Under the pieces are notes generated by a model, which worked only from the letters and a program-made list of their open reading frames with translations, did no database searches and had not been told where the DNA came from. Both the position numbers and the translations under genes were made by a program. Source: Streptomonospora sp. PA3 (GTDB lineage: Bacteria; Actinomycetota; Actinomycetes; Streptosporangiales; Streptosporangiaceae). From it: a stretch of 62,886 nt of DNA. Where the stretch lies: positions 6,227 to 69,112 of the forward strand of contig NZ_VTZW01000018.1 of NCBI RefSeq assembly GCF_009728995.1, written 5' to 3'. Below, in pieces: positions 45,103 to 54,597 of this stretch. Position 1 is the first letter of the stretch. Each line of letters opens with the position of its first letter.

Positions 45103-45630
45103 ATGGACATCACTCTCGTGCAGGGCGACATCACCGAACAGCGGGTGGACGCCGTCGTCAACGCCGCGAACTCCTCGCTGATGGGCGGGGGCGGGGTCGA
45201 CGGCGCGATCCATCGGGCCGGCGGCCCCGAGATCCTGCGGGAGTGCCGGCGGCTGCGTGAGACGACTCACCCCGACGGCCTGGCCGCAGGCGACGCGGTG
45301 GCCACCACCGCCGGCGAAATGCCCGCCACCTGGGTGATCCACACGGTCGGGCCGGTCTACAGCACCACTGAGGACCGCTCGCACATCCTCGCCTCCTGCT
45401 ACCGGCGCAGCCTGGAGGTCGCAGCGGAGCTGAACGCCTCCAGCGTCGCGTTTCCCGCGGTTTCGGCCGGGGTCTACGGCTGGCCCATGGAGAGTGCGGC
45501 CGAGATCGCCGTGCGGTCCGTCCGGGAATCGTCGATTACCTTGGGTGAGGTCCGGTTCGTACTCTTCAGCGCGGAAGCCTACGAAGCCTTCGCCCGCGCG
45601 CTCGGTCAGAGCACCGGACCGTTCCCTTGA
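45103..45630 (+). CDS. Macrodomain protein (O-acetyl-ADP-ribose / ADP-ribose hydrolase type)
   Basis: This is a 175-residue single macrodomain. It has QGDITEQRVDAVVNAANSSL, GGGGVDGAIHRAGG and the diphosphate-binding loop SAGVYGWP. These are the residues of catalytically active MacroD-like enzymes (Asn, Asp, Gly-rich loops). ATG 45103 has an AGGGACGCAGG leader. It is cytoplasmic and monocistronic in appearance. Confidence 0.93.
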   Translation: MDITLVQGDITEQRVDAVVNAANSSLMGGGGVDGAIHRAGGPEILRECRRLRETTHPDGLAAGDAVATTAGEMPATWVIHTVGPVYSTTEDRSHILASCYRRSLEVAAELNASSVAFPAVSAGVYGWPMESAAEIAVRSVRESSITLGEVRFVLFSAEAYEAFARALGQSTGPFP

Positions 45631-45652
45631 CCTTGGCCTTTAGGATCTCGGT

Positions 45653-46645
45653 GTGTTCACCACGCTCTCACGCAGAACCGCGGTTCTCGTGGCATCATCA
45701 CTCGTCGTAGCCACGGCGGGCACGCTCGCGGCTCTGGACGAGGACGCGGCCCGTCCCGGCGGGGCGGCCGCGCAGGCCGCCGACGCCGCGATGGTCCCCG
45801 GCGCCCAGGGGGGCTCGCCGGTGCATCCGCGCCCCGGCAAGGTCGCCTCCTGTGACAAGCCGGGCAGCGAAGAGATCATCACCGTCCCCGACAAGGGCGC
45901 CCCCGACGGGAAGCGGCCCATCTGGGTGCACCGCCCGCCCGGCCCCGACAACGACGACCTGCCCGTGCTCTACCTCCTGCACGGGTCCACCACCACCCAC
46001 CTCGACGTGCGCGACGCGGGTGTCGGCGACGCCCTCGACGAGCAGATGTGCCGCAGCGGCGTGGAGTTCGTCATCGCCGCGCCCTTCGGCCAGGAGGTCG
46101 GCGGCAGCGACACCGAGTGGGGCGACGCCGCCGACGGCGACTTCGCGATCGAGACGTTCGTCACCGAGAAGGCCGTCAAGGCCGTCGAGGGCGAGCACAC
46201 CCGCCCGCGCCAACTGCGCGCCATCGGCGGGTTCTCCATGGGCGGCTACGGCGCCGCCGCGCTGTCGATGCGCCACCCCGACACCTATGCCCAGGCCGTC
46301 AGCTGGGCCGGCTACTTCAAGGTCGACGACCCCAGCGACACCTTCGGCGACAACCCCGACGCCCACGCACCCGACCAGCTCCTCGACGAGCCGGGTGTGC
46401 GCGACATCCGGTTCATGCTGGTGGAGGGCAAGGACGACCACACGCCGCTGCAGACGGGCAGCATCCACGGCGAGGCGGAGCGCTTCGCCGGCATGCTGCG
46501 CGAGCGCGACATGACCGTCAAGACCCTGCACCCCGACGGCGGGCACACCTGGGACACCTGGATCCCGACCTTCCCGCAGGCCGTGGACTTCCTCGTCAAG
46601 GGCTGGACCGCGCCCTCCGGGCCGGCCGCCGCACGGGGCGACTGA
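45653..46645 (+). CDS. Secreted esterase, alpha/beta hydrolase (antigen 85/esterase D-like)
   Basis: This is a 330-residue protein with an N-terminal signal peptide (LSRRTAVLVASSLVVATAGT). The nucleophile elbow is GGFSMGGYG with S195, and a late His (GGHTWDTW) completes a candidate triad. GTG 45653 lies a few bases after a TAGGAT box, so the mRNA may be nearly leaderless. The substrate is unknown. Confidence 0.85.
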   Translation: MFTTLSRRTAVLVASSLVVATAGTLAALDEDAARPGGAAAQAADAAMVPGAQGGSPVHPRPGKVASCDKPGSEEIITVPDKGAPDGKRPIWVHRPPGPDNDDLPVLYLLHGSTTTHLDVRDAGVGDALDEQMCRSGVEFVIAAPFGQEVGGSDTEWGDAADGDFAIETFVTEKAVKAVEGEHTRPRQLRAIGGFSMGGYGAAALSMRHPDTYAQAVSWAGYFKVDDPSDTFGDNPDAHAPDQLLDEPGVRDIRFMLVEGKDDHTPLQTGSIHGEAERFAGMLRERDMTVKTLHPDGGHTWDTWIPTFPQAVDFLVKGWTAPSGPAAARGD

Positions 46646-46897
46646 CTCCCGCCGCCGCCCCGGCCCGAAAAGCCCACCCCGGGTGCCGGTGCGCCGACCC
46701 TGCGCGGCCATGATGGAACACTGTGCGCCCGCCCCCTGTTGAGTGGAGGAGGTCCGCGGCTGTGCGCGGAGCGCGGCGCCGGGCGGCGTCGACCGGCTCC
46801 ATGCCCCGCCGCACCGGTGCGGATCCGGCCGGAGTCGACCGGTTCCACCGAAGCCGCGGGCACACCACCAGCGGACAGCACCGGAAGGGACGAAGCA

Positions 46898-48262
46898 GTG
46901 GTGGCGGACAGCCTTGACGCGCCCGGAACAGGCCCCGCTCGGCGCTTCGCGGCCGCGGAGCCGGCCCCAGCGGGCCCCCGGCCCGGCCGCGACGGCCCGC
47001 TCCCCCGCAGGATCGCCTCGATCAGCCTGCACACCTCCCCCTTGGAGCAGCCCGGCAGCGGGGACGCGGGCGGACTCAACGTCTACACCGTCGAGGTCGC
47101 CAAGCGCCTGGCCGCGCGGGGCGTCGCCACCGACGTGTTCACCCGCGCCACCCGCCCCGACCAGCCGCCCGTGGTGGAGATGCTGCCCGGCGTCACGGTG
47201 CGCCACATCCCCGCCGGCCCCTACGGCTCCCTGGACAAGTCGGCGCTTGCGCACTACCTGTGCCCCTTCATCTTCGGCGTGCTGCAGACCGAGGCCCGCA
47301 ACGAACCCGACCACTACGACCTCGTGCACGGCCACTACTGGCTTTCCGGCCGGGCGGGCCTGGCCGCCGCGCAGCGCTGGGGAGTGCCGCTGGTGCAGTC
47401 GATGCACACGCTGGCCAAGGTCAAGAACCTCGCCCTGGCCCAGGGCGACGCGGCCGAACCCGAGTACCGGCTGCGCGGCGAGGACCACCTGGTGCGCAAC
47501 GCCGACCATCTGGTCGCCAACACCGCTGTCGAAGCCGATCAGCTCGTCGAGCACTACGGCGCCGACCCCTTCCGCGTCAGCACCGTCCCCCCGGGCGTGG
47601 ACCTGGACGTGTTCAGCCCCGGCTCGCGGCGGGCGGCGCTGCGCAGCCTCGGGCTGGCCGAGGACACCGAGCTGCTGCTGTTCGTGGGCCGGGTGCAGCG
47701 CCTGAAGGCGCCCGACGTGCTGCTGCGCTCGGCGGCGGCGCTGCTGGAACGCGAACCCTCGCTGCGCGAGCGGCTGGTGGTGGCCGTCGTCGGCGGGCTG
47801 TCGGGCTCGGATCTGACGCAGCCGCGCCGCCTGGCCGAACTCGCGCGGTCGCTGGGGATCGCCGACATCGTGCGCTGGGAGCCGCCCCGCTCGCGCGCCG
47901 AACTCGTGACGTTCTACCGCGCGGCCACCGCCACCGTGGTGCCCTCCTACTCCGAGTCCTTCGGCCTGGTGGCCGTGGAGTCCGAGGCGTGCGGCACCCC
48001 CGTCGTCGCCGCGCGCGTGGGCGGGCTGCCCACCGCGGTGCGCGACAACGTCTCCGGCGTGCTCGTCGACGGCCACGACCCCGCCGACTACGCGCGGGTG
48101 CTGCACCGGCTGATCCGCGAACCGGCCCGGCGGGACGCCCTCGGCGCGGCCGGTGTCGCCCACGCGGCCGGATTGAGCTGGGACGCGACCGTCGACGGAC
48201 TGCTGGACGTCTACCGTGGGACTCTGGTCGGCGAGCGGCTGCCGCTCGCCTCGGGCCAGTAG
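46898..48262 (+). CDS. mshA: D-inositol-3-phosphate glycosyltransferase (mycothiol biosynthesis)
   Basis: This is a 454-residue GT4-family enzyme. GTG 46898 is chosen because GGAAGGGA lies upstream; an earlier in-frame TTG at 46739 is unlikely. MshA hallmarks are ISLHTSPLEQPGSGDAGGLN, VHGHYWLSG and VPSYSESFGLVAVESEACG. It transfers GlcNAc from UDP-GlcNAc to inositol-3-phosphate, the first mycothiol step. The ybjN-like gene and gpm follow, as in many actinobacteria. Confidence 0.95.
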   Translation: MVADSLDAPGTGPARRFAAAEPAPAGPRPGRDGPLPRRIASISLHTSPLEQPGSGDAGGLNVYTVEVAKRLAARGVATDVFTRATRPDQPPVVEMLPGVTVRHIPAGPYGSLDKSALAHYLCPFIFGVLQTEARNEPDHYDLVHGHYWLSGRAGLAAAQRWGVPLVQSMHTLAKVKNLALAQGDAAEPEYRLRGEDHLVRNADHLVANTAVEADQLVEHYGADPFRVSTVPPGVDLDVFSPGSRRAALRSLGLAEDTELLLFVGRVQRLKAPDVLLRSAAALLEREPSLRERLVVAVVGGLSGSDLTQPRRLAELARSLGIADIVRWEPPRSRAELVTFYRAATATVVPSYSESFGLVAVESEACGTPVVAARVGGLPTAVRDNVSGVLVDGHDPADYARVLHRLIREPARRDALGAAGVAHAAGLSWDATVDGLLDVYRGTLVGERLPLASGQ

Positions 48263-48356
48263 CCCGCGGGCCGGCCCGCCGCCCCCCTCCGGCGACCGGA
48301 CGGCGGCGGGCGGGCGCGACCGAGCGGCATACAGGGAGGGAAGGTCACCCGCACAT

Positions 48357-48875
48357 ATGTCCACCGGAGCCAGAGCCGACGCCGTCGCCGCCGTGGAGAC
48401 CGCGGTCGCGGAGGCGGGCCTCGACACCGAGCGCCCCGATCCCGAGTCCTTCGTCGTCGCGCTCCCCGGGCAGCGCAAGCTCAAGACGATGGTATGGCTG
48501 AGCGTGGGCGAGCACAGCCTGCTGGTGAAGACGTTCTTCTGCCGGCGCCCCGACGAGAACCACGCCGAGTTCTATCGGTGGCTGCTGCAGAAGAACGACG
48601 GCATGTTCGGGATGGCGTTCTCCGCCGACGAGGTGGGCGACGTCTACATCGTGGGCCGCCTGCCGCTGGCCGGTGTCACCCCCGAGGAGGTCGACCGGCT
48701 GCTGGGCTGCGTGCTGACCTACTCCGACGACAACTTCAACGCGGCGCTGGAGCGGGGCTTCGCCTCCTCGATCCGCAAGGAGTGGGAGTGGCGCTACCGC
48801 CGGGGCTACAGCATGCGCAACCTCCAGGCGTTCCGCCATCTGGTGGAGGAGGACGGCAGCGCCGCCGGCGCCTGA
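48357..48875 (+). CDS. YbjN domain-containing protein
   Basis: This is a 172-residue protein of the YbjN/TY3-type fold related to type III secretion chaperones. It has [38 protein letters not shown] and VGRLPL. ATG 48357 follows GGGAGGGAAGG. Its conserved placement between mshA and gpm suggests linked expression. No enzymatic motif is present. Confidence 0.88.
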   Translation: MSTGARADAVAAVETAVAEAGLDTERPDPESFVVALPGQRKLKTMVWLSVGEHSLLVKTFFCRRPDENHAEFYRWLLQKNDGMFGMAFSADEVGDVYIVGRLPLAGVTPEEVDRLLGCVLTYSDDNFNAALERGFASSIRKEWEWRYRRGYSMRNLQAFRHLVEEDGSAAGA

Positions 48876-48964
48876 CCCCGCGCCCCGAAACGGCGGACCG
48901 ATTGGTCTGGACCACTGCCGAGCCCGCGGCGCACCCCCGAGGCGGAGTCGCTAGGCTGGCTGCC

Positions 48965-49711
48965 ATGGCGACTCTGGTTCTACTGCGACACGGCGAAAGC
49001 GTCTGGAACGCCGAAGGGCTGTTCACCGGCTGGGTGGACGTGGACCTCTCGGCCACGGGCGAGGAGGAGGCGCGCAGGGGCGGCGAGCTGCTGCGCCAGG
49101 CCGACCTGCGCCCCGGCATCGTGCACACCTCGGTTCTCAAGCGCGCCGTCCGCACGGCCAACATCGCGCTGGACGAGGCCGACCTGACCTGGCTGCCCGT
49201 GCGGCGCTCCTGGCGGCTCAACGAGCGCCACTACGGCGCGCTGCAGGGCAAGAACAAGGCCCAGACCCGCGAGAAGTACGGCGAAGAGCAGTTCATGGTC
49301 TGGCGGCGCTCCTACGACACCCCGCCGCCGCCGATCGCCGACGACGACCCCTACTCGCAGGTGGGCGACCGACGCTACGGCCAGCTCCCGCCCGAGCTGA
49401 TGCCGCGCACGGAGTGCCTGGCCGACGTCGTGGACCGGATGCTGCCCTACTGGTACGACACGATCGTCCCGGACCTGGCCGCCGACCGCACGGTGCTGAT
49501 CGCCGCCCACGGGAACTCGCTGCGCGCCCTGGTCAAGCACCTGGACGACGTCGACGCCGAGACCATCGCCGGGCTGAACATCCCCACCGGAATCCCGCTG
49601 GTCTACGAGCTCAACGAGGACTTCACCCCGCGCAAGCACGGCGGCGAGTACCTCGACCCCGAGGCCGCCAAGGAGGCCATCGAGGCCGTGAAGAACCAGG
49701 GGAAGAAGTAG
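48965..49711 (+). CDS. gpmA: 2,3-bisphosphoglycerate-dependent phosphoglycerate mutase
   Basis: This is a 248-residue glycolytic enzyme. It has the phosphohistidine motif LRHGESVWN (H9), [14 protein letters not shown], and the second catalytic His in [10 protein letters not shown]. The short spacer has a TAGGCT box 7 bp from ATG 48965, so translation may be leaderless. Confidence 0.95.
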   Translation: MATLVLLRHGESVWNAEGLFTGWVDVDLSATGEEEARRGGELLRQADLRPGIVHTSVLKRAVRTANIALDEADLTWLPVRRSWRLNERHYGALQGKNKAQTREKYGEEQFMVWRRSYDTPPPPIADDDPYSQVGDRRYGQLPPELMPRTECLADVVDRMLPYWYDTIVPDLAADRTVLIAAHGNSLRALVKHLDDVDAETIAGLNIPTGIPLVYELNEDFTPRKHGGEYLDPEAAKEAIEAVKNQGKK

Positions 49712-49735
49712 TCGGAGCCCGCCCGGCGGTCCCGG

Positions 49736-50098
49736 CTAGTACACCAGCGCCTGCGCCCCCTCCTGGAGGGTCTCCTCGACGAAGGCGGGGGCGCCGGCGA
49801 TGCGGACCCCTTCGATCAGGTCGTCCTCGGCGAGTCCCCGCCGCGCGGCGCACTGGGTGCAGACCGTGACCCGGCCCGCGGCCAGGACGCCCTCCAGCAG
49901 GTCGGCCAGCGGCGCGGCATGGGGGAGGGCGAACGTCTCGGCGCGGCCGGGGACCGCGTACCAGGCGGCCTCGCCGGTCAGCCACAGCGAAACCTCGACG
50001 CCGCTCGCCGCCGCGGCCGCGGCAACGGTGAACGCCTGGTTGCAGCGCTCGGGGGCGTCCTCGCCGGCGGTGGCCTTGATCACCAGAGTGCGGTTCAT
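49736..50098 (-). CDS. DsrE/DsrF-like family protein
   Basis: This is a 120-residue protein with the DsrE-like alpha/beta fold: MNRTLVIKATAGEDAPERCN at the start, VSLWLTGEAAW and VCTQCAARRG with cysteines near 80-83. Members take part in sulfur relay, but many actinobacterial ones are uncharacterised. It converges with gpmA and is 43 bp downstream of the GIDE gene. Confidence 0.85.
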   Translation of the reverse strand: MNRTLVIKATAGEDAPERCNQAFTVAAAAAASGVEVSLWLTGEAAWYAVPGRAETFALPHAAPLADLLEGVLAAGRVTVCTQCAARRGLAEDDLIEGVRIAGAPAFVEETLQEGAQALVY

Positions 50099-50141
50099 GC
50101 GGCCAGGGTAGCGGCCGCCCGCCGCGTGCCGGCCGCCGCCG

Positions 50142-50930
50142 TCAGGCCGCCCCGGCCAGCATCAGCAGCAGCCCCGCGCACGCCGAGGCCACCGTCCCGC
50201 CGCTGAGCAGCAGCGCGTCTGCGCCGGCGGGCCGCTGGGGCTGCTCCCGGGCGGAGGGCTCGCGGCCGTGCTCGATGCGCAGCCGCCCGTCCGGCGGGGC
50301 CGTGACGACCGGGTGCCCGTCGCGCAGCTCCAGGTAGCCGTGCACGGTGATCGGGTCGCCCGGCCGGAGGATCCACTCGCGGTACTCGAACTCGATCGTC
50401 TCGCCGCGGAACAGGCCCGAGATGCGTCCCTTGACCCGCGGCAGCAGGTCGTCGGCGGGCGCGGGGACGCCGCGCTGGGGGCGGCCCACGACCCGCTGGA
50501 GGCACAGGTCGGCGCCGGAGAAGGCGGCGTCCTCGGGGTCGACCAGCACCGGCTGCCGGCCGCGGGCCGCGGACCGGGCGCCGCCCGCGATGCCGAAGAC
50601 GTCGGCGGCCCCGTAGTCGGCGATGGAGTCGCAGGCGCGCACGCGCACCCGCTCTCCGGTGGCGGAGTCCTCGGTCAGCGACCAGTAGTGGCGCAGCACC
50701 TCGTGCCCGTGCCAGACGCAGTCCTTTCGCGCCAGGCGCGACTCGATGGCGCCCTGGGGGCCCGGCACCGCGACGCCGGTGAGCGCGACCTCGGTGCCGG
50801 CTCGGGCCGCCACAGCGCGCGGGTGCAGGTCGTCGGCGGCGCGCCGGTGCGCCCAGCGGCGCACGGCGCGGACGGCCAGGGGCGCGAGGATCGCCGCGCA
50901 GAGCAGGAGGGCCACCCCCAAGAACAGCAT
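50142..50930 (-). CDS. GIDE-domain membrane protein (copy 1)
   Basis: This is a 262-residue protein. An N-terminal helix (about 1-25) is followed by a soluble GIDE/MULAN-like domain (AARAGTEVALTGVA, RKDCVWHGHEV, EYREWILRPGDPITVHGYLE) and a C-terminal hydrophobic helix. The eukaryotic counterpart carries a RING finger, which is absent here, so ubiquitin ligase activity is not implied. A paralogue lies at 53746-54519. Confidence 0.8.
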   Translation of the reverse strand: MLFLGVALLLCAAILAPLAVRAVRRWAHRRAADDLHPRAVAARAGTEVALTGVAVPGPQGAIESRLARKDCVWHGHEVLRHYWSLTEDSATGERVRVRACDSIADYGAADVFGIAGGARSAARGRQPVLVDPEDAAFSGADLCLQRVVGRPQRGVPAPADDLLPRVKGRISGLFRGETIEFEYREWILRPGDPITVHGYLELRDGHPVVTAPPDGRLRIEHGREPSAREQPQRPAGADALLLSGGTVASACAGLLLMLAGAA

Positions 50931-51231
50931 TCCAGGCCGCCTCTCGTCGCTTCACGGGTGATGTCGGCCGCGTGGGCTGCCGTCGCTTACGGCGCCGCGG
51001 CGCTGGCATCTTCTTTACCAGGTTCGGCGGGGAAGCCGGACATGGCCGATCGCCGCTGTGCGGCGGCCCGCATCCCCGCGTCCACGCGAACGAACACCGT
51101 AATACCCGACCAGAGAGGCCGGACCGTGAATACGAGCTGGATGCCGTGCCATGCGGAGCGAACACGCGGTGTCACCCGCTCCCTGCCCGGTGGTGCGCTC
51201 GGCGGCCCGGAAGCGGCTACGCTCGGAGACC
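50931..51231. other. Intergenic region, GIDE copy 1 / FABP
   Basis: This 301-bp divergent spacer shows no gene. It holds the promoters of both neighbours. Confidence 0.45.
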
Positions 51232-51759
51232 ATGCAGTCAGAGGTGCACCGCGATCTTGAGAAGCTGTCGTTCCTGATCGGCCGGTGGGAAGGGGTGGGC
51301 GTCGCCGGCTACGCCGACATGCCGGAGTTCCAGTTCGGCCAGGAAGTGGAGTTCAGCAACGACGGCGGGCCCTACCTGGGCTACCGCAGCCGGGTCTGGC
51401 GCCTGGCCTCCGACGGCTCGCTGGGCGAGCTGTGGACCTCCGAGGCCGGTTACTGGCGGTGCCGCCCGCAGGCCGCGGAGGAGCCCGCCGGCGAGGCGCC
51501 CTCGATCCACGTCGAGGCGCTGATCACCCATCCGGAGGGCTACAGCGAGATGTACCTCGGCACGATCTTCGCCAGCCGCGTGGAACTGACCACGGATGCG
51601 GTGCTGCGCACCGAGACGGGCGAGCAGGTGACGGCGGGCAAGCGGCTCTACGGCCTCTTCGGCGAACAGCGCGAGACCCTGGGCTATGCCTGGGACATGG
51701 CGGCGCGCGGCCACGACCTGCGGTCGTTCATGTCCGCGCAGCTGAAGCAGGTGGCGTAG
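51232..51759 (+). CDS. FABP/nitrobindin-like family protein
   Basis: This is a 175-residue beta-barrel protein with the family signature GRWEGVG near the N-terminus, EFSNDGGPYLGYRSR and a late GLFGEQRETLGYAWDMAA. Heme-binding nitrobindins belong here. The ATG 51232 follows CGGAGAC; a frame extension upstream to 51151 is not expected to be coding. Confidence 0.88.
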   Translation: MQSEVHRDLEKLSFLIGRWEGVGVAGYADMPEFQFGQEVEFSNDGGPYLGYRSRVWRLASDGSLGELWTSEAGYWRCRPQAAEEPAGEAPSIHVEALITHPEGYSEMYLGTIFASRVELTTDAVLRTETGEQVTAGKRLYGLFGEQRETLGYAWDMAARGHDLRSFMSAQLKQVA

Positions 51760-51988
51760 GCCGGTTCGTGCATCGGGGCGGCGCGGCGCTGGCGGGGCCG
51801 CCAGGCCGGCAACCGCGACGGGCGCCGCGGGATCGGCGCCCGGGGAGGAACGCGGGACGCGAAGCGCCTCCGCCGGGTGGCGGTGCGGGGGCGACCGCCC
51901 GCGGGAGAAGGACAGATCCCCGGGGTGACCTCCGCCACTGAGGGCGGGATCGCGCCGGCTGGACAAGGTCCGGCGACCCGGGGATCCG

Positions 51989-52051
51989 GGTGTCCACGGT
52001 GGATTCGCTAGGGCGAACCGATACCTCGTGTCGCCCTAGCGGGCGGACACC
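51989..52051. terminator. Two-part hairpin (7-bp outer, 11-bp inner perfect stems)
   Basis: Positions 51989-51995 pair with 52045-52051 and 52006-52016 pair with 52031-52041. It lies about 230 bp after the FABP gene. It could be a terminator or part of a structured RNA. Confidence 0.5.
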
Positions 52052-52130
52052 TCGCAAGTCCCAAACGTCTTCACTGTTCGGACCACCTCCTTTCCTGCGT
52101 GCCTTCGACACTACGGCGCGGCTGAAGAAC

Positions 52131-52325
52131 GGGGCAAATGTTTTTCCTGCGGTCCTACGGGGCGCTCACGTCCTGGTTGAGAAGCCGGACACCACAGCGG
52201 CTGCGGCAACGGGGCTGTGATGCGCGAAGCGCACCCATCGCCGCAGCCCCGATGGCGGCCGCCCCGGGCGGTACCCGGTGGGTGCCCGGAAAGCGGCACC
52301 CGCTGTTCTTGGACGCGGCGTAGAC
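52131..52325 (-). repeat. Dispersed intergenic repeat, copy A
   Basis: On the minus strand this region aligns over about 190 bp with the combined left part (62148-62247) and right part (62350-62435) of a repeat at the right edge of the window. Shared blocks include CTTCGCGCATCACAGCCCC and GGCTGCGGC(A/G)ATGGGTGCG. Confidence 0.75.
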
Positions 52326-52434
52326 GCGCCGCCTTCCCTCCTCGCTTGGTCGCGCGGGCTTTTCCGCGTGTGTGCGGCCCGCGCCGGACGCCGCCGCACG
52401 GCGGGACGCCCGTGCGGCGCATACCATCGGAGGT

Positions 52435-53463
52435 ATGACTTCGCCGCTGCTGACGCGTCCCGGTGCCGTCGCCGCCGCTCCCCCCGACTCCGATGTGGCC
52501 GCCCACTACGGCGAGCCGGTGCAGGAGGGGCGCGCGATGGACCGCAGCGCCGCCTGGATCGACCGCGGGAACCGGGGGGTCGTGCGGGTCGGCGGACCCG
52601 ACCGGTTGAGCTGGCTGCACAGCCTCACCAGCCAGCACCTCGCCGACGCCGCCCCCGGCACCGCGGCAGAGGCGCTGGTGCTCGACACCAACGGCCACAT
52701 CCGCTTCCACCTCTCCCTGGTCGAGGACGGCACCGCCGTGTGGATGCACACCGAGCCGGGCGCCGGGGCCGACCTCGCCGCCTTCCTGGACTCGATGCGG
52801 TTCATGCTGCGGGTGGAGGTCGAGGACCTCAGCGACGCGCGGGCAGTGCTGACCCTCGCGGGCCCCGACCGCGAGGCCGCGCTGGCGCTCGTGCCCGACC
52901 TCGGCGCGGACGTCCCCCTGCGGCGCACCGACTCCGGCGTCGACCTGTTCCTGCCAGCGGAGTCCGTGAGCCCGGTGGCGGCCGCGCTGGCCGACGCCGG
53001 CATCCGCCCGGCGGGCATGTGGGCGCACGAGGCCGCGCGCATCGCCGACCACCGCCCTCGCCTGGGGCTGGACACCGACCACCGCGCCATCCCGCACGAA
53101 ATGGGCTGGGTGGGGCCGGCCGTCCACCTGGACAAGGGCTGCTACCCCGGTCAGGAGACCGTCGCGCGCGTGCACAACCTGGGCCGTCCGCCGCGCCGCC
53201 TGGTGCTGCTGCACCTCGACGGCACCGCCGAGCGCCTGCCTGAGCGGGGTGCGGCGATCGAGCTTGAGGGCCGGTCGGTGGGCGCGGTGGGATCCTCGGC
53301 CCGCCATCACGAACTCGGCCCCATCGCCCTGGGCCTGGTGAAGCGGACGGTCCCCACCGACGCGCAGTTCAGCGTCGACGGCATCGCCGCCGGCCAGGAG
53401 GTCGTCGTGCCGCCCGACACCGGGGCCAACGCCGACATCCGGCTGCGCCGCCGCCCGGCCTGA
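52435..53463 (+). CDS. ygfZ: YgfZ/GcvT-like folate-binding protein (Fe-S cluster maintenance)
   Basis: This is a 342-residue protein with the YgfZ signature KGCYPGQE (Cys236), WLHSLTSQHLAD and a C-terminal beta-barrel. It assists folate-dependent repair or assembly of some Fe-S enzymes. ATG 52435 follows CGGAGG. It lacks the glycine-cleavage catalytic context. Confidence 0.93.
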   Translation: MTSPLLTRPGAVAAAPPDSDVAAHYGEPVQEGRAMDRSAAWIDRGNRGVVRVGGPDRLSWLHSLTSQHLADAAPGTAAEALVLDTNGHIRFHLSLVEDGTAVWMHTEPGAGADLAAFLDSMRFMLRVEVEDLSDARAVLTLAGPDREAALALVPDLGADVPLRRTDSGVDLFLPAESVSPVAAALADAGIRPAGMWAHEAARIADHRPRLGLDTDHRAIPHEMGWVGPAVHLDKGCYPGQETVARVHNLGRPPRRLVLLHLDGTAERLPERGAAIELEGRSVGAVGSSARHHELGPIALGLVKRTVPTDAQFSVDGIAAGQEVVVPPDTGANADIRLRRRPA

Positions 53464-53745
53464 CGGGCACCGGGCGCCGATGGGAGCCTGGTCACGTGTC
53501 CCCCGGGCCGGCCGCGGGTAGCCGCGTCGGGGAAGGCGCGACCGCGAAGCGGCGGAGGTGATCGAATCGCGGCGGATCCATTAGTCTGCTGCTGCGGATC
53601 CCACGGCCGGGTTCAGGCAGGCCGAGGACGAACGCGGCCGCGCCGCGGGACCGGACCGGACGCCGCGGGCGCGGCTCCGGCGCCCGGCGCCTCGGCCCGC
53701 CGGTGATCCGGTCACTCCCTCACCACCGACGCGTATCGGAACCCC

Positions 53746-54519
53746 ATGGACGACTTGGCACCCACCCTCCAACTGCTCGCGCTGATTCTGGTCGGTATCA
53801 GCGGCTACCTGTGGCTGCGCGCGATGAAGGCCCGACGGCACCGGCTCCGGCTGCAGACGACCCCCAACTACACCCTGGGGCTGCTGAACGAGGCCGCCGA
53901 ACTGCCGGCCAAGGCGGAGGTCCTGGCCGAGGCCGGGCCCGGCCCGGAGGGACCGCTGGTCTCGCCGTACTCGCAGACGGAGTGCGTGTGGTTCCGGGTC
54001 GAGGTGGAGCACCACCACTACGAGGAGGAGACCGGCGACCGGTTGGAGGTGACTCCGGTCTTCGACCTGCACTCCCACGAGCCCTTCACGCTCACCGACG
54101 TCACCGGTTCGGCCCAGTGCCGCCCGCACTGGATCGAGGTGGAGCACGCCGACCTCGTGCACGACCGCTTCGACGAGGGCGCGATTCCGCCCACCGACGC
54201 GCTGTCCCCGCCGCACCTGGACCCGGCGGAGCGGGGCGTGCAGGCGGCCAGCACCAAGGTGGCCGGTCCGGCCGCGCTCACACCCGGCTGCACGTTCCGC
54301 GAATGGGTGATCCGCCCGGGTGAGCGCATCTTCGTCCGCGCGTTCCCGCACCGCAAGGACGGCACCGTCGTCCTGATGGGCGGCGAGGACGAGCCGATGA
54401 CGATCTCCACCCACAGCGAGCAGGAGCTCATCCGCGAGGACCGCAGCAAGGAGGTCCTCGGCTACACCGCCCTGCCGGTGGCCCTCGTCCTGCTGGCCTT
54501 CGCCCTGCTGCTGGGTTAG
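53746..54519 (+). CDS. GIDE-domain membrane protein (copy 2)
   Basis: This is a 257-residue paralogue of the gene at 50142-50930. It has an N-terminal helix (about 5-25), QTECVWFRVEVEHHHYEEE, a FREWVIRPGERIFVRA block matching YREWILRPGD in copy 1, and a C-terminal hydrophobic helix. No RING finger is present. The two copies flank FABP and ygfZ. Confidence 0.8.
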   Translation: MDDLAPTLQLLALILVGISGYLWLRAMKARRHRLRLQTTPNYTLGLLNEAAELPAKAEVLAEAGPGPEGPLVSPYSQTECVWFRVEVEHHHYEEETGDRLEVTPVFDLHSHEPFTLTDVTGSAQCRPHWIEVEHADLVHDRFDEGAIPPTDALSPPHLDPAERGVQAASTKVAGPAALTPGCTFREWVIRPGERIFVRAFPHRKDGTVVLMGGEDEPMTISTHSEQELIREDRSKEVLGYTALPVALVLLAFALLLG

Positions 54520-54554
54520 GCCGGTTCCGGCAGACCCGGCCGCATCGGCCTGAG

Positions 54555-54595
54555 CGGTCGGCGCGGCCGCCGGTCCGGCGCGGCCGCGCCGACCG
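54555..54595. terminator. Hairpin terminator between convergent genes
   Basis: A perfect 16-bp stem (54555-54570 with 54580-54595) with a 9-base loop sits between the convergent stops of GIDE copy 2 and gatD. Confidence 0.8.
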
Positions 54596-54597
54596 TG

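Larger units (their letters stand above)
51760..52434. other. Intergenic region with hairpin and dispersed repeat
   Basis: This 675-bp gap holds the hairpin at 51989-52051 and repeat copy A at about 52131-52325. I find no gene. Confidence 0.55.
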
